Both the position numbers and the translations under genes were made by a program. A stretch of DNA of 64,000 nucleotides, from the NCBI GenBank assembly GCA_948144175.1, contig CANXME010000213.1, forward strand, positions 2,504,501 through 2,568,500. Direction: 5' to 3'. The first letter of the stretch is position 1; each line of letters begins with the position of its first letter. The notes beneath the pieces were generated by a model that was not told the origin of the DNA, did not search any database, and worked only from the letters and a program-made list of their open reading frames with translations. Shown one piece after another: positions 1-12,299 of this stretch. This DNA is from Closterium sp. NIES-65. Taxonomy: Eukaryota > Streptophyta > Zygnematophyceae > Desmidiales > Closteriaceae.

Positions 1-613
1 GCTGCTCCAGCCCTCGACGCTTGGCGCCACCTGAACGCCGTGTATCAGCCCAAGGACTCCGTCTCCTCGAGCCAACTACTCCAGCAACTGCTAGAAACTA
101 AGATTACCTCAGGGGAGAAGGTCAACAGCTACATCAACCGCTCTCGGAGCCTTCGCGATCAAATCGTGAAGTTGGGAAGCTCGATTTCCGAGGAAATCTT
201 CGTGAACATTGTGCTTCAAGGGCTTGGCCCAGAGTGGCGGCCCTGCAAGGCGCTCCTCCGACAGCAGGGGGTCATCTCGGAGGCCGCCCTTTGTGCCGCC
301 CTTCTCGTCGAACAACGGGATATGGATCAGCAGCGACCAGCGCCACGATGAGAACGCGAACGGCTCGCCTTCTACGCCGACAACAACGAAGAGCGACGAC
401 CGCGGCGCCTCTACTGCAAAATCTGCAGAAACTTCGGGCATTTGGCGGATCGATGTAAGTTTCGATCTCGCCCTCGCCAGACCAATCCGAGCAACTGGTC
501 CGGCCGATAAGACGCACGAGGCGACGTGCGTCCAGCCCAAGGGTATCAATCCCCACCCGCGCGCAATCTGAACTCAACCGTTCAGCATCAGCAGCAGCAG
601 CCATCAACTGCCC
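1..613 (+). pseudogene. Copia A gag fragment with CCHC zinc knuckle
   Basis: Frame 1 is open from base 1 to 351 and reads like the C-terminal part of a copia Gag (UBN2/gag type), with GEKVNSYINR, LRDQIVKLG and VLQGLGPEW as the family-like blocks. It stops at 349-351. A perfect CX2CX4HX4C zinc knuckle (CKICRNFGHLADRC) is encoded at 415-456, in line with a +1-type frame change just before it. The knuckle normally binds element RNA during particle assembly. The start codon lies before the window. The frame breaks show that this gag is decayed. Confidence 0.75.
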
Positions 614-626
614 CTACGCCAACGTC

Positions 627-1838
627 ATGAGCAACATGGCCATGACAGGCGAGTCACGTTGTCGCCGTGTTCGCTCACCCTCACCTGAGCCAGCACCGCA
701 CCCCATCGGCGCGTTCACCAACAACAACCCGTTCAGCCCGCGCCGCGACTTTAACGACGACGATGACCAGGACTGGAACCTCCCAGTCCCGCTGCTTGAA
801 AGTCCCCCACACATACCAGACATGCAGGTGGCACCACTTGATTGGCTCTCGCGCGAGCAATTTCTGAAGTTCGACACCCCGCACATCGTCACACCGCGAT
901 TGGCGCTGCTCGCACGTGACGACAACAAGCGCTACAACACCTGGTACCTGGACAGCTGCTGCGGCCAGCATATGGTGGGCTCCGAGCGTTACATATCCAA
1001 CGCCGTCCCCACCCCTAAAGTCACTTACGTCACTGTGGCGAACAGCACGCGCCTGTGCGCAAGCGCACAAGGCATTGTCGTGCTCAAAGCACGTGGAAGC
1101 CGCACGCACATCACGCTTAACGATGTGCTGATCGTCCAGAACCTGCGCTTCAACCTCCTGTCCGCCGCACAGCTCATGGACTGCGGCGTTGACCTCAGCA
1201 CGGATCGCGCGACGCGAGACATCCTGCTGCACTACGAATCGCGCAAGTTTCCCTGCGGGCAGATCGGACGAGCGCACTCCAAAAATGAAGTGTATGTCCT
1301 AGATTTCGACATTCCCGACTGCAGCGGCGACTCGCACGAGTTGATTGATCTCGTGCCACTGCGCTTCGAGCACATCCACCGCAGGGATTGGAAGCACCCT
1401 GACGGCAGACCGTGGTTGCCGCATCATCCCCACCCATGCGAAACGGCGTTACACAACCCCGATCCAGATGGCATCTGCAGGGATTGTTACACGCCGACGA
1501 CATCAACGAGCGCGATTGCCGGCCGCGGACTCGCCGCCATCGCTGAAGCAGAGCGCAACGCGCCCCCAGAGGAAGGGATGTCGCAGCTCGAGCTTGAAGT
1601 TACTACCCACGGCATTTTCGGCACGCCAAAGCATCCCCTCATCGGTCCCCCCTCACAGCACCTTCAAGGCATGCTGCGCGGAACTGGCATCGGCACCTTT
1701 GATGCCCATGGCGAGCCGCGACCCTACACCTACGAGAAGTTTCTGGCCATCTACTCTCATCGACGCGACTCATCGAAGAAAGTCACCGTGGAGCAAGAGG
1801 AAGAATTGGCGCGCCGCGAAGCTGAGGAGCTTCGCTAG
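627..1838 (+). pseudogene. Copia A protease and pre-integrase region
   Basis: An open stretch of 403 codons. The aspartic protease active site is recognisable as WYLDSCCGQHM at about 942-974. Copia proteases usually have D-S/T-G here, so the Gly has become Cys, which would be expected to inactivate the enzyme. Downstream are the usual core-like blocks (VLIVQNLRFNLLSAAQL, about 1126-1176). The HHCC zinc-binding part of integrase is not clearly recognisable. The frame ends at a TAG at 1836-1838. The first residues after 627 are probably Gag tail and not a true start. Confidence 0.7.
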
Positions 1839-2555
1839 CAAAGCCTCGCAGAAGCACGTGGGACCTTCGCTTGCGCCACCTGGGGAGCTGAGGCTGAAGA
1901 AAGTGCCTCCAATGAAGGGGGGTGGGGGAGCGCTGGAGGATGGGGAACAAGTGACACTAACGGCCCGGGAGACGACGGCGGAACCTGGGCCAACGCGAGC
2001 GGCGGATGGGGCGCCGCAACTAGCGCCGACAATAGCGGTTGGGGTAGTTTCCGCGAAGAACGAAAGGGGGGAGAGGATGAAGCTGAGGAAACTGAGGCAA
2101 CACCTGCAGTCGTTCCTCTTGGTCGTCCCCCGCGTCACATTCCACTCGCACCACCTCCTCCTGACAACCCCCCGCGTCGCGATCCATGGGACACCATCAT
2201 CTGGGGCAACGAGCCGTCAGCCCCGCGTCGCACCGTCTACGGACCTGCCCCTGAGCCACGCGAGCCCACCTTCGTCTTTGGAACCATCCCCGGGACGAAC
2301 ATTCTGCTCTCTGAGATTCGCGACAGAGAGTTCTTGGCGCTGATGCTGGCTACCGCGCCAGAAGAAGAAGAAGAAGCAGTACCTGACAAAAACCGTGAGG
2401 AAGCGCGCGCGCGCTACATGCGCACCTCCGGCTTTCGCGCTGACGATACTCTCTAGCACCAGCGCCTCGGACACCCTTCACGCGCGACGCTGAAAAACTG
2501 CATCGACGCAGGCGTCTTCGCTCCTGGCGCACTCCTGCGCCCTGATGGCTCCGAA
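1839..2555 (+). pseudogene. Degenerate copia A linker with no recognisable domain
   Basis: Continues element A between the protease and the integrase core. The three forward frames carry short Gly/Pro- and acid-rich stretches and a polyglutamate run near 2361-2376, but no domain I can name. It is bounded by clear A coding on both sides, so I treat it as decayed or low-complexity coding sequence of the same element. Confidence 0.5.
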
Positions 2556-3124
2556 GTGAGAGGCGCGACACATCCGCGCAACTGCACCGTCAGCCCCAAA
2601 GCTGCGCTGAGCCACCAACCGTTCCCGCTGCTCGAACCTGGAACGAACCGCTACCCCAAGCTGCACAAGGTGTACAGCGACTTCCTGAACGTGGGGCATT
2701 GCGGAGTCGAGGACAAAATGTACACGCTCACCTTCATCGACGCTAGAGCGCGCTACATGTGGGTCGTCAACGTGGAGTCACGCGACAGAGCCTACGAGGC
2801 GTTTCGGCCTCTGGCTGGCGCACGCAGAGCGACAGTCTGGGAAGAAGCTGAAAATCTGGCAATCTGACGGCGCGGCAGAATTCAGGAGCAACCAGATGCA
2901 AACCTACCTCACGCAAAAGGGGATCGAGCACCACATTTCTCTCCCCTACGCGCACCAGCAGCAGGGCGTAGCTGAGCGGACGAACCGCACGCTAATGACG
3001 AAGGTGCGCGCGCTGATGAAGAAGTCAAAATTGCCGCCGATCTACTGGACCTACGCGATGCACCACGCCGTGCGGGTGCACAACCTACTTTCGACCACCG
3101 CCATCACCGGCAATCTGTCCCCGC
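2556..3124 (+). pseudogene. Copia A integrase catalytic core (5' part)
   Basis: Two overlapping frame segments carry the retroviral-type integrase core: a first Asp in YSDFLNVG (about 2677-2700), the TLTFIDARARYMWV strand, the second Asp in QSDGAAEFRSNQ (about 2856-2895, at the frame break), and the catalytic Glu in QQGVAERTNRTLM (2959-2997). A stop at 2865-2867 and a frame change interrupt it. Coding is cut at NLSP by the hAT transposon whose 8-bp duplication starts at 3117, and resumes at 13119. Confidence 0.8.
3117..3124. repeat. 8-bp target-site duplication of the hAT element (left copy)
   Basis: GTCCCCGC at 3117-3124 is repeated exactly at 13112-13119. Eight base pairs is the size hAT transposases produce. 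Removing the insert and one copy restores the integrase frame of element A. Confidence 0.9.
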
Positions 3125-3866
3125 CAGGGCTTAGGCTATCAGGGCAAATGCTCGTTCTTGACTGAAATTACAAGGTATTTTTTTACATGGCTCGGATTTT
3201 TGTAGGGCGATTTGCAGAGCGACCCTGACGAAATCCGAGTGATTCCGAGCCTGGGCCTGGGGGGTACGAGTGTTGCTTGGCTGTTCCCGGAGGCTCCGAG
3301 TAGATTTGGGAGCGACCCAGAAATTTTTCCATGTACCCCCCCTCCCCCCCCCCCCCCCCCCGAAAATCCCTTCTCCGTTTCACTCCCCCACTTTCCCGCC
3401 AACCAGATCCGCGCGTGCGTTTCAGCAACAGCCCAGCCCACAGCCCACCTCCTCCCTCCCCCCAGGCCACCCCTCCCTAACATATCGATCCCTCTCTACA
3501 TCCCCTTAGCTTCAGTTTGACTTGTCTTTGAAACCCAACTCTCCCCCCAAACCAATCTTCGCCCCTCCTCACCACTTCATTGTCCCCTCCAATTTAGGGA
3601 GAGAAAGGTCAGATTAGACAAACTCGAAGTACGAACTTGGCCTCAACTCAAACAACCCAGCAGCATCCCTTCCTTACTGTCTCATGTTTCTCTCACTCCA
3701 TCCACGCCATTCCACCATGCCATGGCGTCCCTGAATCTTAGCCTAATGAATAGTTACTGAAAATGCACGATTTACATTAACTTTACTTCCAAATGTTGAA
3801 GGTACACTAGCGTAGGTTAGGGTTTGCTTTCATCCACGACTGAGTCTACCTTTTTACTACTAAGCT
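3125..3866. other. Non-coding 5' part of the hAT element
   Basis: No coding feature is visible. It holds the left terminal inverted repeat (3125-3133), a C-rich tract with two runs of C at about 3338-3361, and AT-rich DNA just before the transposase start. A CT-rich leader at 3440-3560 could be a promoter or leader region, but no specific box can be assigned. Confidence 0.5.
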
Positions 3867-5113
3867 ATGGCGGATAATAGAGACGACGAATTACGCCTTT
3901 CCCTTGGCAGCGGTAGGATGAGTGCTGAAACAACATGGCAATATCCCTTTTCGCCTATTGATCTAACCGACAACGACATGGATATAGATCTCAACCGGTC
4001 ATCGTTTTCACCCAACAGGATAGCATTGCCAAATGAAGGCATGCAAGCCGAGTCTGTCACTCTCCACCTTTACCCTGAGGGGTCATCAGAGGAACGGCCT
4101 ATTCACCGTCGCCCTTCGGACCCAAGCATTGCCACAATCCATCCTACCATTGGTTCAGTAGCTCCAAAACAGCGTCCCCATAAGCAGGTTCCCCTCTCGT
4201 TCGCACCTCCTCCGAGTAGTCGAAAGCGTAAGGTGCAGAAGACAACGGAAGTTGCATCATCTCATCCCGAGAATGTCACAAAACCATCGAGCACCCCAGG
4301 ACGCTTCCACTCCACAAGACGTAGGACAGACGGATCCGAGCACAACAGAGAAAGTGCAGCCCAACTCCTGTGGTCCGCAGAACGTGCAAGCTGAAGCTCC
4401 CATCCCTAGTAAGGAGATGGAGCTGAAATCCAAGTTCAGCCATAGGTGGACCCAAGACTTTACGTGGCTCAGTTTGGAGTACAACTCGGAGGCACAACAG
4501 TTGGGAATGAAATGTAGTGTCTGTTCTAAATGGGGAGCTGATAAGGGGAACTCTCCGTTTGGTCGACCCGGTGTTGGCGCGCGGGACTTCCAGATTTCAT
4601 GTGTAAGAGGACACCACAACAGCAACGGGCACAAGTTGGCGGTGCAGAAGCAAGATGCGGAAGAGAAGAAGGCAGCCAGTGCTCTCAAGTGGCGCGAGTA
4701 TCAGAAATCTGAACCGCGTGTTCGACGGGTTATTAGGGTGATGAAGGTCTGCTACTTTCTTGCACAGCATGACGTCCCTATCTCCATGTACCCTATGTTT
4801 GCGCGGTGGCTAGCGGATGAGGGCATGGAAGACATGCCTAAGGGGGAGATCTATGCACGCTACTTATCAATGTAAGCAACTGCTGGATGCTCTTAAGCTC
4901 TTGGTATGCTTACTGATATGCAGATTTCAACTTTGGCTATTTTGATTGCAAACTATCTATTTGGTGGTTATGCAGGTGGGCTGCTGGGGAGTTTTTGCAC
5001 GCAATTTCAACACATCTCCATGACGTGCAGCATGCACACATCCAGGCCAGCCCATGGTATGGGCTCTCTCTTGATGAATCGACCGATCGTGCCCACGGAA
5101 AGCATTTGATTGT
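3867..5113 (+). pseudogene. hAT transposase, N-terminal exons (truncated)
   Basis: ATG at 3867 opens a 175-codon frame of low complexity. A second frame (4252-4871) carries a zinc-finger-like segment (KCSVCSK near 4510-4530, then SCVRGHH and NGHKLAV near 4600-4650), like the TTF/BED-type finger of some hAT transposases. A short intron at 4872-4975 (donor GTAAGC, acceptor TTATGCAG) joins codons in phase and gives LSM followed by WAAGEFLHAISTHL. Next comes SPWYGLSLDESTD (about 5050-5090), which matches the first catalytic Asp motif of hAT transposases. Coding is lost at about 5114, where copia B sequence starts. The junction between the first two frames probably needs another intron that I could not place. 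Confidence 0.8.
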
Positions 5114-5207
5114 TCACATGCAGGAGTACATATATATTAAGAAGGCTAGACAAGCAAGAGCAGGTATATATATATGTAACAGTACAAGCAAGGTCAAGAG
5201 GTGAGCA

Positions 5208-8200
5208 AGTGAGGCAATGTAGGCACAAGGCCCAGCTAAGTACAGAAGCGCTGATGGTCACAAGGCGCAAGCGCCTTGGTGAAGATATCAGCAGTGTTGG
5301 CCTCTGAGGCCACGTACGCAAGACGCAGCTGACCACGCTGCTGCAGCTCACGAGCAAGAAAGTAGCGGAGAGCAATGTGCTTCGTTCTGTACTCCAGTCG
5401 CTGCTCCGGACACAAGGCCAGCATGGCCTTGTTGTCTACGTACAGCACTGGAGGAGAACGAGGCGGCTCTCCGAGGTCAGTCAGGGTTTAGGGTTTAAGG
5501 TTTAGGGTAGGTGAGCCAGCGAAGCTCCTATGCAGCCATGGCTCCTGCGAAGATCTCAGCCTCACAACTGGAGCCGAGAACAGAAGACGAGCGAGTAGCC
5601 CGCCAAGAGACAAAGCTCGAACCAAGGCTGAAGGTGTAACCCTGTGACGACCGCTGCGTAGCCTGGTCGTCAGCCCAAGAAGCGTCTGCGTGCCCAGTGA
5701 GGACCACTGGACTCTGCCCTCCAAGCACAAGCCCCACGCCTGACGTACTGCACAAGTAGCGCAACACCCTCTTCGCTGCAGCCATGTGCTCCAGTCTGTG
5801 TCTCCCAGGAGCAACATAGCGTGCGAGAATGCTAAGAGGGTATGCAAGGTCAGGTTGTGTGCAGGTCATCAGGTACATGAGGCAGCCAACAAGCTCTGGG
5901 TACGGGCCACTCGACTCTACGGACTCATCCAAAGGCAGAGCTGAGAGCAAGTGGCGAGTAGGCAGAGGAGTGGCCTGAGGCGAGGAGTACGTGAAGCCGA
6001 AGCGCTGAAGGACCTGCTGCACCATGTGTGACTGAGTCAGGGTAATGGTGCGGCGTGCTCTGTCCCGGGTGATCTGCAAGCCAAGGTAGCTGCGCAGTTC
6101 ACCCAGGTCAGTGCACGTGTGTCTCTTCACGTGGGCGAGTCCAGCAGTGTCAGGTGTGGCAAAGACCAAGTCGTCGACGTACACGAGGATGTAGAACGGC
6201 AGCAAAGAAGTGTCGTTGCGCAGAAACAGCAACGGGTCGGCAGTAGAGGGAGCAAAGCCAAGAGCCGCAAGTGTAGTCCTCAGTGTGTCGTGCCACTCAC
6301 GCGGTGCCTGGCGGAGACCGTAGACTGGCCGCCGGAGGCTCCACTGGGTGCCAGGAGGAAAAGACCCAGTGAAACCAGGTGGGCGACGCAGCCAGATCTC
6401 CTCGTGCAGGCTGCCCTGCAAGAAAGCAGTGCTGAAGTCAAGAGAGTGTAGCTCGTAGTCACGGTGAGCAGCTATGTGCAGCAGTACCCGAAGAGTGGTC
6501 ATCTTCGGGGTGGGAGAGAAGGTCTGAAAGTAGTCAACTCCCTGCCGCTGACTGAAGCAACGAGCCACGTAACGCGCCTTGAAGACAGGCGGAGAGCCCG
6601 GCGGTCGCTTCACCCTGAAAATCCACATGCCACTGACGATGTTCGCCCCAGGAGGGGGAACAGCGTCAACGTAGGTACCTGTGGACTTCCAGGAAGCCAT
6701 CTCTGCGTCCATAGCTGCCTGCCATTGAGAGGAGTAGGGACCCTCTATCGCCTCCGCATAAGAGCGCGGAGTCGGGATGTCAAGTGCATCCGGGTCTCCC
6801 TCAGGGGTAAGCAGTACGGACACGAGATGAGGTGAAGCAGCTGCCAAGCACTGGAACTCCTCCTGCCTGTCCTCAAGGACGTCCGTGCCAAGGGCACACT
6901 CACCCCCGACGGACGGAGGACAGACAGACTCAGACTCAGCAACAAGACTGGCGACGTAGTCTAGGCGACAGCGAGCAGCAAAGTCGACGAGCTCAGCAAC
7001 TAGGGCAGACGCAGCAATGGACTCAAAGGAAGGGTCAGTGACAGTAGGACTGGCAGCACGAAGAGAGTCTGACTCCGGGTCGGCAAGAGCAGGAAGAGAA
7101 GACTCAGGAGGAGAAGGCAAAGGGGCACGCAGAGGAGCAGTGGACGAACGCAGAGATATCCGGTGCGTGCCAGGGACAGGAGGAGGACGCTGACGCGAAC
7201 CGCGACCACTAGTGCGAGCAGCACGGACATGCGACGCAGGGCGAGACGGAGGCTCACGACGCTCATCAAGACCTCCACTAGGACCAGTGTAGGGAGACGG
7301 AGCAGGCAGTGGGGAGGCCGGCTGTAACTGTAACTGCGACGGGACAGGCTGTGGACACTCTAAGGGAGGAGGAGGACCAGTGGAAGACGGGAGACCAAGA
7401 ACGTGCTGAAGGAGCGGAACGAAGTACGGCCGAGGCCGCGCGCGACTCCAGACACAGCAGGGACAGCACCAGTACCCCCAGTGGCAGCACCAGCACCAGT
7501 AGCAACTCCAGCTCCAGTACCTCCAGCAGCACCAGTAGTACCCCCAGCAGGACCGCCTCTAGGACTGACAGTAGTAGCCTCCGCGCCAACACCCGCAGCA
7601 GCTCTAGCTCCAGAAGTAGCCGCAGGTCCAGCAGCTCCAGTACTCCCAGTACGAGCACCTCCGGGACCCATGGCACCAGCTCCCTCAGCAGCAACAGAAC
7701 CTCCACTACCCGCAGCACCTCCAGCTCCATCAGCTCGCCTCCAGCGCCGGGCAAACCACTCACGCAGCTCCTGTGGAGAGAGTGGCTCCCGGCGAGAAGA
7801 AGCACCCGGAGAACCGCCAGGCACAGCCCCACCAGGCCCAGCTCCCTCAGGCTCCGCACCCCCAGGCTCAGCACCTCCAGGCGTAGCACCCCCAGGCTCA
7901 GCATCCCCAGGCTCAGCACCCCCAGGCTCAGCACCCCCAGGCTCAGCACCCCCAAGCATAGCACCCCCAGGCTCAGCACCCCCAGACTCAGCACCCCCAG
8001 GCTCAGCACCCCCAGTCGTAGTACCCTCAGGCTCAGCACCCCCAGGCGTAGCACCCACACGCTCAGCACCCCCAGAGTCAGCACCCCCCGGCTCAGCACC
8101 CTCAGCAGCACCAGAGTCACCAGCGACCCCGACAGGCTCAACAGCGTCTACCTGGGACACACCTGAAGGGGCAGGACCCTGAGGGGGGAGGGGGTCTACC

Positions 8201-11169
8201 GGGGGGGGGACCTGGCACAAGGAAGAGCGGTGGCGGGGGGAGGGACGGAGTGCGGTAGGGGAAGAGACGGTAGTAGGGGACCGACTCGTCGAACGTGACG
8301 TCCTGGGAGGATAGAACACGGCGAGAGGTGGGGTGGTAGAACTGCCACCCTGGCGCGTCAGGGGGGAAACCCAGGAAGACGCAAGGAGTAGCACGAGGGG
8401 ACAGCTTGTCCGCAGAGAAGTCGCGGACAAACGCCCGAGATCCCCAGACACGGAACGCAGACGCATCGCCAACCTTCCCCGTCCACAACAAAGGTGGGGA
8501 GGTCTCCGGCATGGAGACCCTAGGCTGAAGGTTGATCTTATGCGCCGCGTACCGAACCGCAAACGGCCACAGAAAATGGGGGGCAGCCGCATGCATCATG
8601 GACGTACGGGCAACGTCCATGACCATGCCAATGCGGCGCTCAGCAATCCCATTTTGCTGTGGAGAGTCCGGAAGCGTGAAGGTCTGGCGGATGCCTCGTG
8701 CACGACAGTAGGCTCGCAGAAGGCCAGAGGAGAACTCTCCGCCTCTGTCAGAGTGCAGACGCAGAGAAGGAAAGTCCGAGTCGAAGCTCTGCCTGAGGTG
8801 GAGACGAGCTGCGCGACCAGTCGATCAACACCTCAGTAACATCACCCTTGCTGCGCAAGGGGAAGACTGTGGTGTAACGCGAGTAGTCGTCAACCACCAG
8901 CAGGAAGTAGCGCTCGTGACCCTGTCCACGGACGTGGGTTGGGCCCCACACGTCCATGTGAAGCGTCTGCAGCGGGGCCTCTGTCGGAGGAAACTGGGAG
9001 GAGTGAGGGGTAGCCCGCTGCCGCCCCTCGATACAGGGGACGCAGGTAGGGCCAAGGCCCGGAGGAAGGGGAGGGAGGGACCGGGGAAGACCAAAGACAA
9101 GGACACGGGAGGCCATGCTTCGGAGACGAAGCAGGGAGGGGTGACCAAGGCGGTGGTGCCAGAGGAGAGTCTCGTGAGACAGGAGGCGACACGAGCAGGG
9201 GGCAGACTCAGGACCAGACCTGGACGCTGCAGCTAACACCTAACCTGACGCAGCTACCGAACCAGACGTAGGGATTGGAGGAGACGTAGTGGTCAGTGTG
9301 TACAGGTTCGACCCCGGCCGACGTGTAAACGTGGCCAGGTGTCGGCCTGTCCGAGCGTCCGTGCAGTGGGTCACCCGCTGACTCGCAGGAGTGAACTGGT
9401 GAACCCCTGCATCCTGTAGGTCAGCACCACTCACCAAGTTCGTAGAGAACGAGTGGAGGTAAAGACCAGACAGGGTGCCAGAGGGGGCCGCCGGACACGG
9501 GAGGACAGTGGAGAAGTGAGCAAGGACAGGACCCCCAGAGGGGTCTGCCAGGGAGACTGCAACTGGCTGACTAAGCGGCGTGAGTGTGGTGCGGTCTCGA
9601 AAGAAGGAGCGAGAAGCCCCCGAGTCAAGTGTGAAGGTGTGGGAGGCCAAAGCCGACGCAGTACCTGAGAGCGCAGACTCACCAGTACCGGAGGAAGTGG
9701 ACGCACTAGCACCTAGAGCAGCAGCCTCGCTAGCACCAAGAGCAGCAGCCTCACCAGCACCTAGAGCAGCAGTCGCAATGCCCGGGTCGGGCGGGAAACA
9801 TCGGTAACAGTCACCCTCCTCACTAATAGACACAGTATACATAGCAGCAAGAATAGCATCAAAGTCAAGGTCAAAGATAGCTACCCCTGCCCTAGACAGC
9901 TCGCCCGAACGAGGGATCTCAGTGGCCTCAGGGAACTGGTGACGCCAAGCGTCCGTCAGGCGGCCAAAGCAGCGCTGGGTGGGGTGCGCACCCCCACACT
10001 GCTCACCCGCTCGGTCGGCGGTGCGCAGAACGTAGGTGCACGGACCAGTACCCCCACTCGGCTGGCGTGCAGCGTACCACTCACGGAGCTGCTGAGGGGA
10101 CAGGGTCTCCCGATTGCGCTGCTGCTGCTGGCGCTGACCACCACCGGAGCCACTCCTCTGTGAAGAGCCACGACCTCCTCCTCCTCCTCCTCCGCCACCA
10201 CCTCCTCCACCTCCGCCACCTCCACCACCTCCGCTCCCACTGCCACCGCCGCCGCCGCCTCCGCCTCCACTGCCGCCGCCGACACCTCCACCCCCGCCAC
10301 CACTCCCACCACCACCCCCACCCCCTCCACTGCCTCCACTGCCGCCTCCACCGCCCCCGCCAGCCCCTCCAGCGCCCTTGCCCCCCTTGCCCTTGCCGGT
10401 GCGGCGTCTCCCGCTCGGGGCAGACGCAGCGCCGATCGACTCGAGACCAGCGAGGTCGCTCGCAGCAGCAGAGGCAACAAAGGGCAAAAGGGGGGAGGGG
10501 GAACACCCCTCAAAGACGGGGGTGCGAGGGTCACCACGAGAGGCTCCTACAGCGACTATGCTCTTCTCTGCCGCTAGGAGGGCCTTCTCGAGGAGGTCAA
10601 CGGTGAGAGTGGTGGGGCAAACTGAGAGGAAGTGGTCCCTGACTACGCGAATGGAGTCAGGGAGGTGGGTGACTATGTAGTAGAGAGTGATGTACATGGG
10701 GGGGGGGGTTCTTGGCGCTGAACTCAGCAGGAAGCGCAGCGCGGTAGCGAGTGTCACTAGTGCGGAGGTGCGTAATGAGGTCAGCGACTGTGGGAAAGGC
10801 AGCAAGGTCAGGGAAGAGGTACGGTAGCATGAGGCGGCTCAGTGCAGCAGTGGCAGGGGAGGAGTAGCGTGCAACTACACCGTCGTACAAGGTCTGAGCA
10901 CTCTTGTACTGGCTAAAGTGCGCACGCTCAGAGGTAGGCACGTGGCGACGTACAGCAAGACGTGCAGCAGCATCGCGCGTGGCCCACTGTGAGCGGACAG
11001 TGGCGTCAGCATCAGCAGCAGGGGCAGGAGAGGCACCAGAGGTGAGGTCAAAGAGAGAGAGACCGTCCGCCCTATCGCACTGTAAGAAAAGCTGCAGGTC
11101 ATCTATCCAGACATCAAAGTCAATGGCCCGACCCTCAGCGTCAAAAGCGAGGATACTAGGGGTAGCCAT
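5208..11169 (-). pseudogene. Copia B gag-pol, multiply frameshifted
   Basis: Gag starts at ATG 11169 (MATPSILAFDAEG). It shifts frame at a long C run in the codons AKNPPP (about 10690-10710), compared with sibling copies. Downstream are the glycine-rich Gag tail (10130-10400), the Cys/His motif (about 9970-10050), protease (FTLDSGASRSFF, about 9600-9640), the HHRLGH and CVPC integrase zinc motif (9020-9160), integrase core, a GGAEP-type repeat linker (7840-8120), reverse transcriptase (FATPDTAG region, YVDD at about 6170-6185) and RNase H. Frames switch at least five times. A Gln codon near the C-terminus has become a stop at 5236-5238. It is an inactive relic. Confidence 0.85.
5484..5507 (+). 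repeat. Interstitial telomere-type repeat (TTTAGGG) inside RNase H of copia B
   Basis: Plus strand reads GGGTTTAGGG, TTTAAGG, TTTAGGG. Sibling elements have CAGCAGGTAGGTGAGCC at this place, so roughly 20 bp of plant-type telomere sequence sits in the middle of a former coding region. It is best explained as a filled double-strand break. Confidence 0.8.
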
Positions 11170-12299
11170 GACAGCAGTAGACTAGCAGCGCGAACAGTAG
11201 GGTGAGGGCAGTGCAGTGACAGTTACCAGACAGGGCGGCTCAGGCGGCTCGGCTGCAGGGCGACTCGGCGGCTCGGCAGCTGGGCGGTAGGCGGCTCGGC
11301 AGCTGGGCGTCTCGGCGGCTCGGCTGCTGGGCGGCTCGGCGGCTCGGCTGCTGGGCGGCTCGGCAGCTCGGCTGCTGGGTGGCTCGGTGGCTTGGCTGCA
11401 GGACGGCTCGGCGGCTCGGCTGCTGGGCGGCTCGGCGGCTCGGCTGCTGGGCGGCGCAGCGGCTCGGCTGCTGGGCGGCTCGGTGGCTGGGCGGCTCGGC
11501 GGCTCTGCTACTGGGCGGCTCAGCGGGGCCGCAAAGGAGGCGGCGGAAGGGCCGCTGAGAGGGCGGCGTCCGGGGCCGCTGAGAGGAGGCGGCTGGGCCG
11601 CCGAGAGGAGGCGGCGGGGCAGCGGAGAGGAGGCGGCGGGGCCGCGGAGAGGAGGCGGCGGGGCCGCCGAGAGGAGGCGGCGAGGCCGCTTAAAGGAGGC
11701 GGCGGGGCCGCTGAAAGGGCGGCGACGAGGCCGCTGCACGGGTAGTGGCGGGGCCGCTGAAAGGAGACGGCGGGGCCGCTAAAAGGAGATGGCGGGGCCG
11801 CTGAAAGGAGACGGCGGGGCTGCTGAAAGGAGACGGCGGGGCCACTGAAAGGAGACGGCGGGGCCGTTGAGAAGGGCGGCGACGGGCCGCTGAAGAGGGC
11901 GGCAACAGAGCCGCAGGGAGGGCGGCGTCAGGGCCGTGCAAGGGCGGCGACGGGGCCGCTAGTGAAAGGGCGGCGAGGGGTCGCAGGGGGAGAGCGGCGA
12001 CGGGCCGTGAAGGGCGGCAGATCGGGGCCGCAAGAGCGGCGGATCGGGGCCGCAAGAGGCCGCTAGGGGTCCGTGAGGGCGGCTTGGGCGGCGCGACGCG
12101 GCCGTTAGGGCGGCGCGATGCGACCGCCAGGGCAGCGCAACGAGGCCGCTAGGGGCCGCCAAGGGCGACGCGACGGGGCCGTGAGGGGCCTAGTGAGGGC
12201 GCGACGGTAAGGAAGGCACACGAGGCGCGACTCGGGCCTAAGCGGAGCGCGCTTCGGGCAGGGAAAAAAAAAAATTCGTAGTGGTGGGCCCTAGGAATC
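11170..12299 (-). repeat. GC-rich tandem-repeat leader of copia B
   Basis: Between the primer-site hairpin and the gag ATG lies about 1.1 kb of imperfect repeats. Near gag the plus strand shows GGCGGCTCGGCTGCTGG units (11240-11520); farther out it shows GGCGGGGCCGCTGAAAGGAGA units (11570-11900). All frames stay open only because the repeat lacks stops; no domain is encoded. An A run at 12266-12275 marks the promoter-proximal end. Confidence 0.8.

Noticed and set aside
7278-8166. Leu-rich or Ser/Arg-rich proteins opposite or out of frame with the integrase-RT linker
   Set aside because: Shadow frames of the GGAEP-type linker repeat; the sense frame matches siblings.
11182-12055. Long open frames encoding Arg/Pro/Ala-rich proteins in the leaders of B, D, E, F and G
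   Set aside because: They are open in several frames at once because the GC-rich repeats contain no stop codons, and translations merely repeat the DNA unit.
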